From Lactobacillus sp. (lineage in GTDB: Bacteria; Bacillota; Bacilli; Lactobacillales; Lactobacillaceae), in the NCBI GenBank assembly GCA_022484695.1, contig JAKVKU010000005.1:1-64000 (forward strand): a stretch of 64,000 bases of DNA, in the 5' to 3' direction. How positions within the stretch are numbered: the stretch's first letter is position 1; each line of letters begins with the position of its first letter. Position numbers and translations under genes: made by a program. This document shows positions 51,063 to 60,060 of this stretch, piece by piece. The notes under the pieces were generated by a model that saw nothing but the letters and a program-made list of their open reading frames with translations, was not told where the DNA came from and ran no database searches.

Positions 51063-51977
51063 GTGAAGAAGTTATTAAGTCTGATAATAATTGGCTTAGT
51101 TTTGCCCTTAACAGCTTGCCGGCAAACGAATAAAGCTAGTGATACATCTACGACCATCAGCAAATCGGCTACTTCCCGCTCAGTTGAGCCAGTGGCTTAT
51201 TCGGATTTAACTAAGGCACAACAGGGAAAGGTGTTTTTTAAATTTAAGGCGCTGTCAGATATTGCCAGTGGGGATGGTAATCATAATATGCCGGCACCTT
51301 TAGTGGTGGATATGACCGTCAAAAATAACGGCAAGCAGAATGTGAGTTTTAATCTGGCTAAATTTTTGATGTTTGATGCCAAGGGCAATGCTCCAACGGT
51401 CAAGTCTACGAAAACTGGTACTTTGACCTTGAAACCCGGGGAAACCCAAAAAATTCATAGTATATTTGAAAATGTCGCCAGTCAAACATTGGTAGGCACC
51501 GGCGCGTTCTATTATATGAATGTTGATTTTAAATTGGCCTATTATCTTGATGCTGCTAAAGCTGAAGGTGTGGATTCTAATAATTTAAAGTCTGGGGCAG
51601 CAAAGGATCTAAATGAAAAATCCCAGGATAAAACTGCTAGTACCAGCGATAACAGCCCAAATCAAGCGACGAATGATGCAGCGGCCCAGCAGGACACACC
51701 TGCTCAAAGCCAACCGGCAGCGCAGGAACAGCCCCAGCAAACTCAAACGATTACGTTGCAACAGGCAATTAACACTGTAAGAGGGATTCGGCCAGTGGAT
51801 GACAATACTGAAAGTATATCTGGCAACCCAACACCGATGCGGACAGCAACAGGCAGAATGGCTTACTGGGTAAAAATTATGCAAAAGGGCGGCATGGCTG
51901 CCGGCATCGATTTTACGGTTTATTTAGACGATGGTTCGGTCGTTTCGAATCGAAAACCTAGTGAAATAGGAAATTGA
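51063..51977 (+). CDS. Lipoprotein with Ig-like constant domain, copy 3
   Basis: The 304-residue paralogue begins at a GTG (51063), has lipobox PLTAC (Cys19) and a constant domain closest to copy 1 (VAYSDLTKAQQGKVFFKFK; LVVDMTVKNNGKQNVSFN; GVDSNNLKSGAAKDLNE). The Gln/Ala/Pro linker leads to a third type of C-terminal module (ITLQQAINTVRGIRPVDDN to DFTVYLDDGSVVSN). It is the last gene before the operon terminator. Its ribosome binding site is weak (AGAAAG). Confidence 0.8.
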   Translation: MKKLLSLIIIGLVLPLTACRQTNKASDTSTTISKSATSRSVEPVAYSDLTKAQQGKVFFKFKALSDIASGDGNHNMPAPLVVDMTVKNNGKQNVSFNLAKFLMFDAKGNAPTVKSTKTGTLTLKPGETQKIHSIFENVASQTLVGTGAFYYMNVDFKLAYYLDAAKAEGVDSNNLKSGAAKDLNEKSQDKTASTSDNSPNQATNDAAAQQDTPAQSQPAAQEQPQQTQTITLQQAINTVRGIRPVDDNTESISGNPTPMRTATGRMAYWVKIMQKGGMAAGIDFTVYLDDGSVVSNRKPSEIGN

Positions 51978-51991
51978 ATATATAAATTGCC

Positions 51992-52024
51992 AACTCAACA
52001 TCTAGAAAGTGTTGAGTTTTATTT
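51992..52024 (+). terminator. Terminator of the zinc-ribbon/lipoprotein operon
   Basis: AACTCAACA pairs with TGTTGAGTT around a 9-nt loop, followed by TTTATTT. It is the only clear terminator between 43.5 and 52 kb on this strand. Confidence 0.82.
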
Positions 52025-52100
52025 CGAAGTTTAAATGCTTGCGCATGCAAATAAATAGCTGTATAATAATCCCATAATCCAAAAAAGGAAGTGTCCAAGT

Positions 52101-52556
52101 ATGTTTGATTCGGGTGAAGTGGACAGCACCATTGCGACGATCAATACGCTGGCGCATCGGTTGCAGCTACAATTAGATGACGTATTACGGCCGTTAAATT
52201 TAAACGCCAGTAACTATTATTTCATCCTAAAAATTGATCAGGCGGGGATGTTGACCCAGGACCAATTGTTTAAAAAAATATTTTTGAATCAAAGCAACGT
52301 GACCCGCCGATTACAGCAACTGATCCACCAGGACTTGGTGGTGAAAGAGCGCTCTAAGACCGATGGGCGGGCTTGGGAAATCAAACTTACGGCTAAAGGT
52401 CAAGCATTGGTGGCCAAAGTCACAACCGCGATTCAGGCGGTCAATGATTTGGCTTTCCAGCAAATGAGTCCAACAGACATCAAACAACTAATTGACCTAT
52501 TGGCAAAAATTGAATTGAATCTCCGGACAAAGAATGGGGCTAAAATAAATGCGTAA
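52101..52556 (+). CDS. MarR-family regulator
   Basis: The 151-residue winged-helix protein has a recognition region LFKKIFLNQSNVTRRLQQLI and the wing DLVVKERSKTDGRAWEIKLT, the MarR hallmark D-x-R-x-x. AAAGGAAG precedes the ATG. It overlaps the next gene by 8 nt, so it probably controls its own three-gene operon, which encodes no transporter. Confidence 0.92.
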   Translation: MFDSGEVDSTIATINTLAHRLQLQLDDVLRPLNLNASNYYFILKIDQAGMLTQDQLFKKIFLNQSNVTRRLQQLIHQDLVVKERSKTDGRAWEIKLTAKGQALVAKVTTAIQAVNDLAFQQMSPTDIKQLIDLLAKIELNLRTKNGAKINA

Positions 52557-53130
52557 ACTTGTTGTGGTACAAGGTAAACCGATTACTGATTTAGAAATTC
52601 CTGCTAATTTTGTAAAGGTAGCTGATGATTGGCGTCCCCGTAATCAGGAACAGGTGCGGGTTGTGCGTTATGCCTTACCCAAGGAGACAACCCTGAACCA
52701 GCCCCATGTGACTGTGATTTACGGGCAAGATCAGCGGCTGATTAGCTATAATAATTTCGCCGTTGATACTGCAACGCCTGTCCCCAGTACAAAAGCAGCG
52801 ATTGCAATTGCCCAGGAACTATTTGCCAAGTTAGATGGGGCCTATGCTCGACATCTCAGCTATATGAGAGTGGATAAACTCAGTCGGCATTTTCACGCAG
52901 GTTCAAAAACGGCGACGATTCCGATTTTATGGGTCAAGTTTGCCCACAGCAATGGGACTTATAATTGGGTATCCGTTGGACCCGGTGGCCAAGTGATTGA
53001 ACTAGAGCGGGAGTCACAATGGGATTATTTTGCCAACCGGCGGGCCACCGAAGAATGGAATTATGACGACTGGGTCCTGGCCCGAAACGGCCAGGGGCCG
53101 CAACTCGCTGCACCAGAAGCGTTAGCTTGA
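52549..53130 (+). CDS. Hypothetical protein in the marR operon
   Basis: The 193-residue soluble protein has no signal peptide and no family I recognise. It is rich in beta-type segments (VRVVRYALPKE; PHVTVIYGQDQRLISYNN) and has a Trp-rich end (SQWDYFANRRATEEWNYDDW). The start lies inside marR (overlap 8 nt), and the small gene at 53144 follows after 13 nt. Confidence 0.75.
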   Translation: MRKLVVVQGKPITDLEIPANFVKVADDWRPRNQEQVRVVRYALPKETTLNQPHVTVIYGQDQRLISYNNFAVDTATPVPSTKAAIAIAQELFAKLDGAYARHLSYMRVDKLSRHFHAGSKTATIPILWVKFAHSNGTYNWVSVGPGGQVIELERESQWDYFANRRATEEWNYDDWVLARNGQGPQLAAPEALA

Positions 53131-53143
53131 AGGAGGGAATAAG

Positions 53144-53350
53144 TTGGATGATGCCAAATTTGACCGCTTAATTGCCCAATTAGGACAACTCAACGAACAG
53201 TTACGTCAATTAGAAGATGTGGATTATATCACGGCCAGTTATAAGGGTTTTAGTGCCAGCGGTGCCACGCTAGTTGAGGTTCAGGCTGACATTGCCACGA
53301 CTCAACGAAAAATTGCGCTGCTACAAGCCCAGTTAGCTGATGCTGACTAA
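53144..53350 (+). CDS. Small coiled-coil protein in the marR operon
   Basis: The 68-residue acidic protein is mostly helical with heptad-like leucines at both ends (FDRLIAQLGQLNEQLRQLED; TTQRKIALLQAQLAD). Start is TTG at 53144, six nt after AGGAGGG. It may associate with the product of the gene before it. Function unknown. Confidence 0.72.
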   Translation: MDDAKFDRLIAQLGQLNEQLRQLEDVDYITASYKGFSASGATLVEVQADIATTQRKIALLQAQLADAD

Positions 53351-53362
53351 TGCACGATGACC

Positions 53363-53412
53363 AAAAAAGCGTATCTATACCCCTGATAAGTAGGGGATAG
53401 ATACGCTTTTTA
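53363..53412 (+). terminator. Terminator of the marR operon
   Basis: AAAAGCGTATCTATACCCCT pairs perfectly with its complement across GATAAG and ends in TTTTTATA. The reverse side also ends in T residues. Confidence 0.93.
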
Positions 53413-53516
53413 TATTTATAATTATAATTATCTAAATTTATTTAAATCTTTGATATTATAATAAAATACTAAATATAATGTTATAAATATCTTAGAATTA
53501 AATTAATATAGACCAA

Positions 53517-54254
53517 TTATTTGACGAGTTCTGCCTGCTTCAAAGTGGCATCACTTAATTTGCTGGCAGCGGCTTCGTCAATGATAACTGTGACGTCGTC
53601 TTTATTTTGCAAGACAGAGGCTGGTAAATGATTGGTAACTGGGCCTTCGATCATGCCTTTAACCGCCTCAGCTTTTTCAGCGCCGAAGGCCATTAAGATG
53701 ATTTTCTTGCTCTTTAAAATAGAGCCGATACCCATGGAATAAGCAAACTTAGGAACATCGTCTTCATTGGCAAAGAAGCGGGCATTGGCATCAATGGTTG
53801 ATTGTGCTAATGGGACCTTGCGGGTTGTGGCGTCGAAAGGAGAGCCGGGTTCGTTAAAGCCAATGTGGCCGTTGCGGCCCAGACCTAAGACCTGCAAATC
53901 AATAGGATTGTCAGCGATAACTTGATCATAGCGCTTGGTTTCAGCTTCAGAATCTTTAGCTAAGCCGTCAGGGACAAAAGTCTTGGCAAAAGGCTTCTTA
54001 TCAAATAAGTGTTGTTGCATGAAGTAACGGTAGCTTTGATCGTTGTCAGGGGCCATCCCCACGTATTCATCTAAGTTAACAGAAGTCATTTTAGAAAAGT
54101 CCACATCACTGTTGACCATGGCCTCATACATCTTAACGGGGGTACTCCCAGTGGCTAAGCCCAATACCTTAGCCCCGTTGTTCATAGCGTCCTTTATGAG
54201 TTCAAAAGCTTTTTGACCGGCTTCGGTGTCGTTTTTTGTAACAATAACTTTCAT
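53517..54254 (-). CDS. nagB: Glucosamine-6-phosphate deaminase
   Basis: NagB converts glucosamine 6-phosphate to fructose 6-phosphate and ammonia. The 245-residue protein has [13 protein letters not shown] near residue 35, the catalytic Asp in VNLDEYVGM near 65 and [14 protein letters not shown] near 130. The ATG at 54254 follows AAGGAG, so a longer reading frame to 54446 is not used. A NagR-type operator lies upstream. Confidence 0.96.
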   Translation of the reverse strand: MKVIVTKNDTEAGQKAFELIKDAMNNGAKVLGLATGSTPVKMYEAMVNSDVDFSKMTSVNLDEYVGMAPDNDQSYRYFMQQHLFDKKPFAKTFVPDGLAKDSEAETKRYDQVIADNPIDLQVLGLGRNGHIGFNEPGSPFDATTRKVPLAQSTIDANARFFANEDDVPKFAYSMGIGSILKSKKIILMAFGAEKAEAVKGMIEGPVTNHLPASVLQNKDDVTVIIDEAAASKLSDATLKQAELVK

Positions 54255-54295
54255 TTTATAGTTACTCCTTTCAAATTTGCCAATTTGTCGTTCAT

Positions 54296-54309
54296 TTGGT
54301 ATAGCCCAA
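54296..54309. promoter_or_regulatory. NagR (dre) operator
   Basis: TTGGTATAGCCCAA matches the GntR-type NagR site (TTGGTATAGACCAA) with one change. It lies 42 bp before nagB, where GlcNAc-6-phosphate-responsive repression would be expected. Confidence 0.7.
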
Positions 54310-54379
54310 TTATAATTTATTGCGTTGAATTTTGTCAAGTATATTAGGCGGAAATATTTACCAATAGCTTTGGCAAACT

Positions 54380-54439
54380 TTTGACACAACATTTTGTGCC
54401 AAAGTCTGTGTTGAGCCAAAATTGGAAAGCGCATACAAT
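54380..54439 (+). promoter_or_regulatory. mtl promoter with MtlR and cre sites
   Basis: A dyad TTTGACACAA-n4-TTGTGCCAAA (54380-54403) matches the TTGnCACA/TGTGnCAA operator described for MtlR activators. It lies directly upstream of a promoter TTGAGC (54411-54416), 17-bp spacer, TACAAT (54434-54439). A cre-like GGAAAGCGCATACA (54424-54437) overlaps the spacer and -10, which fits CcpA repression. Confidence 0.75.
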
Positions 54440-54473
54440 GGAACATGTAAACAAGTGAAAGGAGAATTAAATT

Positions 54474-56282
54474 ATGGAAGCAAGTGCAAACAACGCGAAA
54501 GAAAAGACTTCGCTCAAGACGAAGGTACAGCGCTTAGGCAGTAAGCTATCCGGTATGGTCATGCCCAATATCGGTGCTTTCATTGCTTGGGGGTTAATCA
54601 CGGCCCTATTTATGAAAACAGGCTGGCTACCAAATGCCGAGCTAGCCAAAATGATCACACCAATGGTGACCTATCTATTACCACTTTTAATTGGTTTCAC
54701 CGGTGGGAGTATGGTATATGATCATCGTGGTGGGGTCGTTGGGGCCATTGCCACAATGGGGGTCATCGTCGGGACCAATATTCCAATGTTTATTGGCGCA
54801 ATGATGATGGGCCCACTGGGTGGCTGGTGTATCAAGAAATTTGATGCCTGGGCACAACCTAGAACTAGACAAGGCTTTGAAATGTTGGTCAACAACTTCT
54901 CAGCCGGCATCTTGGGTATGATTTTAGCTATTATTGGATTCTTTGGGATTGGCCCGGTTGTATCTGGTTTGAGCGGTGCGTTAGCAGTTGGGGTTGATTG
55001 GATCATTGCCAGAGGATTAATTCCTTTAGCCAATATCTTCATCGAACCAGCCAAAATTTTGTTCTTAAATAATGCCATTAACCAAGGTATCTTGACACCC
55101 CTTGGGATTCAGGCTTCAGCTTCAGCTGGTAAATCCATTCTCTTCTTATTGGAACCAGATCCTGGTCCTGGTCTTGGGGTATTGCTAGCCTTTATGTTCT
55201 TTGGCAAGGGTACTGCTAAAAGTAGTGCACCTGGGGCTGCCATCATTCATTTCTTCGGTGGGATTCATGAAATTTACTTCCCATACGTTTTAATGAAACC
55301 AGCTTTGTTCTTATCTGTTATCTGTGGTGGGGTTTCTGGGACCTTTATGTTCAACTTATTCGGTTCTGGTTTGAAAGCCTCTCCTTCACCTGGTTCAATC
55401 ATTTCTATCCTACTCATGACACCAAAGGGCATTATGAACTATGTGGGGGTCATCAGTGGGGTCGCCGTCGCCACAGCCGTTTCCTTCTTAGTCTCCATGG
55501 TCATTTTGAAACGAGATAAGAGTGAAGAAATTGACGATATTGGCGCCAGCCAAGCGAAGTTAGCCGATATGAAAGATAACGCCAAAGGCACCGCATCTGA
55601 TAATCAAGATGCCAAAGCTATTTTGTCCACGGCTGAAAATGTCAATCACATCATCTTCGCCTGCGATGCCGGCATGGGTTCCAGTGCCATGGGTGCATCC
55701 ATTCTAAGAGATAAAGTTAAAAAGGCCGGTTTGGATCTATCCGTTACCAATACCGCCATTAATAAATTAACGGATGAACCTGGGTTGTTAGTTGTCACCC
55801 AAGAAGAATTAGCTAAACGGGCTTTGTCCAAGACACCATCTGCCGTTCATGTTTCGGTAGAGAACTTCTTGAACTCGCCTAAATATGATGAAATTGTCAC
55901 TGGTTTGAAGACGAAAGAAGTTTCTGCGGACACACCGGCTGAAACGGCCACTGAAAAAGCCGAAACCAAAGCTGATGCCCTTACCAATTTAGACGCAGCC
56001 AAAATTAAACGGGTCGATTTCATTCACCATGACCAAAATATTGGTTCTGCCACAATGGCCCGCTCAATGTTCAAGGATACGTTGAAGAAAGCTGACAAGA
56101 CGGATATCGACGTGCGCAACGTTGCCGTTGGGGAAGTGGAAGATACAGACTCTACTTTAGTAATTGCCAGCAAAGAAACTGCTAAGCGGATTAAACTATC
56201 ATTTAAGAATGTGCAAGTTTTAGTTGTTAACGACATCGTGAACGCACCTGAGTATGATAAACTTATCTCTGAACTGAAATAA
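54474..56282 (+). CDS. mtlA: Mannitol PTS permease, IICB with an extra IIB-like domain
   Basis: MtlA imports mannitol and phosphorylates it to mannitol 1-phosphate. The 602-residue protein has an N-terminal IIC membrane domain ([26 protein letters not shown]) and a IIB domain near residue 390 with the phospho-Cys in [14 protein letters not shown] second IIB-like domain near 510 ([16 protein letters not shown]) lacks that Cys. GAAAGGAG precedes the ATG. First gene of mtlA-R-F-D. Confidence 0.94.
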   Translation: MEASANNAKEKTSLKTKVQRLGSKLSGMVMPNIGAFIAWGLITALFMKTGWLPNAELAKMITPMVTYLLPLLIGFTGGSMVYDHRGGVVGAIATMGVIVGTNIPMFIGAMMMGPLGGWCIKKFDAWAQPRTRQGFEMLVNNFSAGILGMILAIIGFFGIGPVVSGLSGALAVGVDWIIARGLIPLANIFIEPAKILFLNNAINQGILTPLGIQASASAGKSILFLLEPDPGPGLGVLLAFMFFGKGTAKSSAPGAAIIHFFGGIHEIYFPYVLMKPALFLSVICGGVSGTFMFNLFGSGLKASPSPGSIISILLMTPKGIMNYVGVISGVAVATAVSFLVSMVILKRDKSEEIDDIGASQAKLADMKDNAKGTASDNQDAKAILSTAENVNHIIFACDAGMGSSAMGASILRDKVKKAGLDLSVTNTAINKLTDEPGLLVVTQEELAKRALSKTPSAVHVSVENFLNSPKYDEIVTGLKTKEVSADTPAETATEKAETKADALTNLDAAKIKRVDFIHHDQNIGSATMARSMFKDTLKKADKTDIDVRNVAVGEVEDTDSTLVIASKETAKRIKLSFKNVQVLVVNDIVNAPEYDKLISELK

Positions 56283-56306
56283 CAGTAAGGAAGTAAGGGA
56301 TAAGTC

Positions 56307-58373
56307 ATGGACCTATCTAATCGTGAAGCCGAGATTACGCTGTTGCTCCTACGTAATCCCCAAGGGTTAAGCATTGCCGGCTTGATGAAAGGCGTTAATG
56401 TTAGTCGCCGGACGATTTATCGAGAACTATCCAGTCTGGAGACTTCCCTGGCACATTTAGCCATCCAATTGGCTAAAGAAGATGGGGCATACCATTTAGT
56501 TGCAGATGATGCTAGTATTGCCAAATTAAAAAAACAGTTGATCAATACGACGAAATCAAGTTTCTCCTCCGTCATGACCCGTCAAAGTGCGTTAGTCTGT
56601 CGCTTATTGATGAGTGATACGATTTTAACCACCAAGACGTTAGCCGCTGAATTTGAAGTCAGTGGGGCCACCATCACCCAGGATTTGAATGCCATTGAGC
56701 CAATTTTCAAAGATTATAATTTAGTTTTGGAACGAATTCCGGCTAAGGGTATTCGCGTTTACGGTCAAGAAAATAATATCCGCCGGGTGATCAGTGGTGT
56801 TTTGTCCAGTGAGATTAATGAATATGAATTTTTCGAAGTTTTAAATTCTGCTGGTCAGGTTCAATTACCAGATAGTGATTCGCGCTATTTCATTCAGTTG
56901 TTGCCAGCAAACTTATTACAAGTCGCCAATCAGGCCATGAGCAGCAAAATCGATAGTGATTTCTCATCATTTTCGGATAGTCAAATTAAGCAGTTAACGA
57001 TCATCTTGACCGTTTCTGCAGAGCGGATCGGCAAGAAGAAGTTCATCAAATCATTGGATCATGTGGATAAGAATGTGTTGTTTAAATACCAACGTTTAGC
57101 GATTAGTTTGTACCAACATTTTGACCATGATATTGCGGATCATATTTCTATGGTAGAAATCGAGTTTTTAGCCCAACAAATTCATGGGATGAGTTTTAAA
57201 TTGCAAAATAATTTGCTGCTGGATAATTATGATTTACGTCTGTCTTATCAGGTACGCAGTTTGATTCAAGAAGTGTCTAAAAATTTTAAATATGATTTTA
57301 GAAATGACGATACTTTATTTGAAGATTTGTTTGCCCACATTTCGGCAACCCTGCGGCGCCAGACCTCACAGTTACCAGAAGTCAATAATCCCGTGTTAGA
57401 AAATGTGGTTGGCAATTACCCAAAGCTTTATAAACAGGTGCGGCGGGCTTTGCATCAAGTTTTTGCCCCGCAGCATGTGTCAGATAGTGAGTCAGCTTAT
57501 ATTTTGCTACACTTTGCCTCGGCTTTTGAACAGCAACGGCAGGGCAAACCAATTAGAGCCTTGGTAATTTGTGCCAATGGGGTGGGAACGGCTAAGGTAT
57601 TGGAACATCGGTTGAAGAAAATGGTACCGGAGATCAGTGATTATCGGGTATCCCGGGTCGCGGAGTTAAATAAAATAAAGGTCGCCGATTACGACTTAAT
57701 CCTCTCAACGATTTTCTTGCCGGGGTTTAATTATCCTTATAAAGTTATCTCACCTTTATTGCTCAGCGATGAAGTCAAAGATATCAAAAATGATTTGGTT
57801 GCGCACTTTGGGGTGCGTTTGCCCGCCAAAGCAACACCGTTGGTGGCACAAACTGACACCTTGCAACAGTTTGACAGTTTAGTGACCGCCGTCACAACAG
57901 CCAAGGCGATTTTAGACATGGTGGTGGTTGAGGCGATTGATAATCGCCAGTTGAACTTAGAACAGACGTTATTGTTACTTTGTAAACGGCTGCGACCTAA
58001 GTTATTGACCAATGCCCAAGTGGTCAGCGATGCCTTATATCAACGCATGGCTGAAGCACCAGTGGGGATCCCCGGTACGGGAATGGCCTTGGTGCACACC
58101 ACCCATCAAGAAGTTAAAGCACCATTCTTTGCAATTTATAATTTAAGCCATCCGTTGGTGACCCAGGGGATGGACTATCAAGATGTGACATTTTCCAGAG
58201 CATTGTTCATGATTGCCCCCAAAGAACTGCCAACGTTTCAAGCAGATTTATTGGGCGATATCTCGGGGTCGATCGTGGATAATGATTTAAATTTATCGAT
58301 TTACCAACAAGGCGATACGGCCGCAGTCAAGCAGCTGATCAGCCGCTTGTTCTTAAATCGAATTAAGGGATAA
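56307..58373 (+). CDS. mtlR: Mannitol operon activator MtlR
   Basis: The 688-residue activator has N-terminal helix-turn-helix domains (LSIAGLMKGVNVSRRTIYRE; TTKTLAAEFEVSGATITQDL), two PTS regulation domains in the middle, a IIB-Gat-like domain with Cys in LVICANGVGTAKVLEH near residue 420 and a C-terminal IIA-Mtl-like domain (GIPGTGMALVHTTHQ). Phosphorylation by PTS proteins controls it in other Firmicutes. It sits 24 nt after mtlA and should act at 54380-54403. Confidence 0.94.
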   Translation: MDLSNREAEITLLLLRNPQGLSIAGLMKGVNVSRRTIYRELSSLETSLAHLAIQLAKEDGAYHLVADDASIAKLKKQLINTTKSSFSSVMTRQSALVCRLLMSDTILTTKTLAAEFEVSGATITQDLNAIEPIFKDYNLVLERIPAKGIRVYGQENNIRRVISGVLSSEINEYEFFEVLNSAGQVQLPDSDSRYFIQLLPANLLQVANQAMSSKIDSDFSSFSDSQIKQLTIILTVSAERIGKKKFIKSLDHVDKNVLFKYQRLAISLYQHFDHDIADHISMVEIEFLAQQIHGMSFKLQNNLLLDNYDLRLSYQVRSLIQEVSKNFKYDFRNDDTLFEDLFAHISATLRRQTSQLPEVNNPVLENVVGNYPKLYKQVRRALHQVFAPQHVSDSESAYILLHFASAFEQQRQGKPIRALVICANGVGTAKVLEHRLKKMVPEISDYRVSRVAELNKIKVADYDLILSTIFLPGFNYPYKVISPLLLSDEVKDIKNDLVAHFGVRLPAKATPLVAQTDTLQQFDSLVTAVTTAKAILDMVVVEAIDNRQLNLEQTLLLLCKRLRPKLLTNAQVVSDALYQRMAEAPVGIPGTGMALVHTTHQEVKAPFFAIYNLSHPLVTQGMDYQDVTFSRALFMIAPKELPTFQADLLGDISGSIVDNDLNLSIYQQGDTAAVKQLISRLFLNRIKG

Positions 58374-58381
58374 GGGGTGAC

Positions 58382-58828
58382 ATGATGAAGGCACTAGATG
58401 CGAATTTAATTCAACTTCATCAAGAAGCAAAGACAAAAGAAGAAGCCATCCGCCAGGCTGGCCAGCTATTAGTTGATAATGGTAATGTTGAACCTGGTTA
58501 TATCGATTCCATGATCGAGCGGAATAAAGATGTATCCGTTTATATGGGGAACTTTATTGCGATTCCCCATGGCACTGAAGATGGTAAGCAGTTTATTAAG
58601 AAAACAGGGATCTCAATTGTACAATATCCTTGGGGCGTTGATTTTAGCGATGATCCTGCTGATGAAAAATTAGTAACCGTCGTTTTCGGCATCGCCGGTT
58701 TGAACGGGGAACATTTACAATTGTTATCAGCCATTGCGTTATATTGTAGTGATATTAACAATGTGGAAAAATTAGCTGATGCGCAAACACCGGACGAAAT
58801 TATTAATCTATTGAAGGAAGTTGATTAG
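58382..58828 (+). CDS. mtlF: Mannitol PTS component IIA
   Basis: The 148-residue IIA protein passes phosphate from HPr to MtlA. The phospho-His is in [11 protein letters not shown] near residue 62. GGGGTGA lies just before a double ATG; the first (58382) or second (58385) may be used. Its end overlaps the ribosome binding site of mtlD. Confidence 0.95.
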   Translation: MMKALDANLIQLHQEAKTKEEAIRQAGQLLVDNGNVEPGYIDSMIERNKDVSVYMGNFIAIPHGTEDGKQFIKKTGISIVQYPWGVDFSDDPADEKLVTVVFGIAGLNGEHLQLLSAIALYCSDINNVEKLADAQTPDEIINLLKEVD

Positions 58829-58829
58829 A

Positions 58830-59987
58830 GTGCAAGCAGTACATTTTGGCGCAGGTAATATTGGTAGAGGTTTTATTGGTGAAACTTTAGCTTCAAACGG
58901 TTTTGAAATTCATTTTGTTGATGTTAATTCAACAATCATTGACGCCTTAGATCAGCGTCATGAATATGATATTGAATTAGCCGCAGAAGGGCATCAAAAG
59001 ATTCATGTGGCCAATGTTGACGGAATTAACAACAAGGACAACCCTGACAAAGTCGTTGCTGCCATTGAAAATACAGACATGGTCACCACAGCCATCGGCC
59101 CCAAGATTTTACCATTTATCGCTGATTTGATTGCTAAGGGTATCAGCGCACGTCTTGCTAACAATAACACCCAACCTTTAGACGTCATTGCCTGTGAAAA
59201 CATGATCGGTGGTAGCCAATTTCTAAAGGGTGAAGTTTATAAACACTTAAACGACGCTGATAAGCAGTTTGCCGATGAATATATTGGTTTTCCAAATGCC
59301 GCCGTTGACCGGATCGTGCCGATTCAACATCATGAAGATCCCCTGGCTGTTTCAGTGGAACCTTTCAAGGAATGGGTCATTGATGAATCGCAAATGAAAC
59401 GGCATGACATCAAGTTGGACACGGTGGTTTACGTGCCAGATTTGGAACCTTATATTGAACGGAAATTGTTCTCGGTTAATTCCGGCCATGCCACCGTGGC
59501 CTATACGGGTGAATATCTGGGTTATAAGACCATTGGGGATGCCATTAAGGATGAAAAAGTTTTGACCCAATTAAAGGGCGCTTTGTCTGAAACTGGCGAC
59601 CTATTGATCCATAAATGGCAATTTAAACCAGATGAGTTAAAAGCTTATCAAGAAAAAATCATCAGCCGTTTCCAAAACCCATATATCTCCGACGATATTT
59701 TACGGGTAGGGCGGACACCAATTCGCAAACTTGGCTATGACGAACGTTTCATTCGGCCAATTCGGGAATTGAAGGATCGCAATTTAGACTACAGTGTCCT
59801 GTTAGATACGGTTGGCATGATTTTCACCTTTGATGAACCTAAAGATTCTGAAAGTGTTGAATTGCAAAAACTATTAAAAGAAAAACCATTAGTTGACGTC
59901 GTCAAACAAGTCACTGGGTTAAAAGACCAAGGCTTGATCGATGAAATTGTCGCTTCGGTTGAAAACAAAATTAAAACACAGGCTTAG
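58830..59987 (+). CDS. mtlD: Mannitol-1-phosphate 5-dehydrogenase
   Basis: MtlD oxidises mannitol 1-phosphate to fructose 6-phosphate with NAD. The 385-residue protein starts with [15 protein letters not shown], the cofactor loop, and has the conserved [14 protein letters not shown]-like [16 protein letters not shown] segment with the catalytic Lys/His region. GTG at 58830 is chosen because it gives the family N-terminus and lies 10 nt after GAAGGAAG; an upstream TTG in frame lies within mtlF. Last gene of the operon. Confidence 0.95.
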   Translation: MQAVHFGAGNIGRGFIGETLASNGFEIHFVDVNSTIIDALDQRHEYDIELAAEGHQKIHVANVDGINNKDNPDKVVAAIENTDMVTTAIGPKILPFIADLIAKGISARLANNNTQPLDVIACENMIGGSQFLKGEVYKHLNDADKQFADEYIGFPNAAVDRIVPIQHHEDPLAVSVEPFKEWVIDESQMKRHDIKLDTVVYVPDLEPYIERKLFSVNSGHATVAYTGEYLGYKTIGDAIKDEKVLTQLKGALSETGDLLIHKWQFKPDELKAYQEKIISRFQNPYISDDILRVGRTPIRKLGYDERFIRPIRELKDRNLDYSVLLDTVGMIFTFDEPKDSESVELQKLLKEKPLVDVVKQVTGLKDQGLIDEIVASVENKIKTQA

Positions 59988-60001
59988 TTCAAACAGTACT
60001 C

Positions 60002-60040
60002 AAAAAATCCGTTAACCATAATTGGCTGACGGATTTTTTT
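60002..60040 (+). terminator. Terminator of the mtl operon
   Basis: AAAAAATCCGT pairs with ACGGATTTTTT around a loop. Its symmetry lets it serve convergent murT as well. Confidence 0.88.
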
Positions 60041-60060
60041 AGGAGCTATCATAGGCGTGA

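Noticed and set aside
53517-54446. nagB with a 64-residue N-terminal extension
   Set aside because: The extension covers the regulatory spacer with NagR and MtlR sites; ATG 54254 has a strong ribosome binding site and the family N-terminus.
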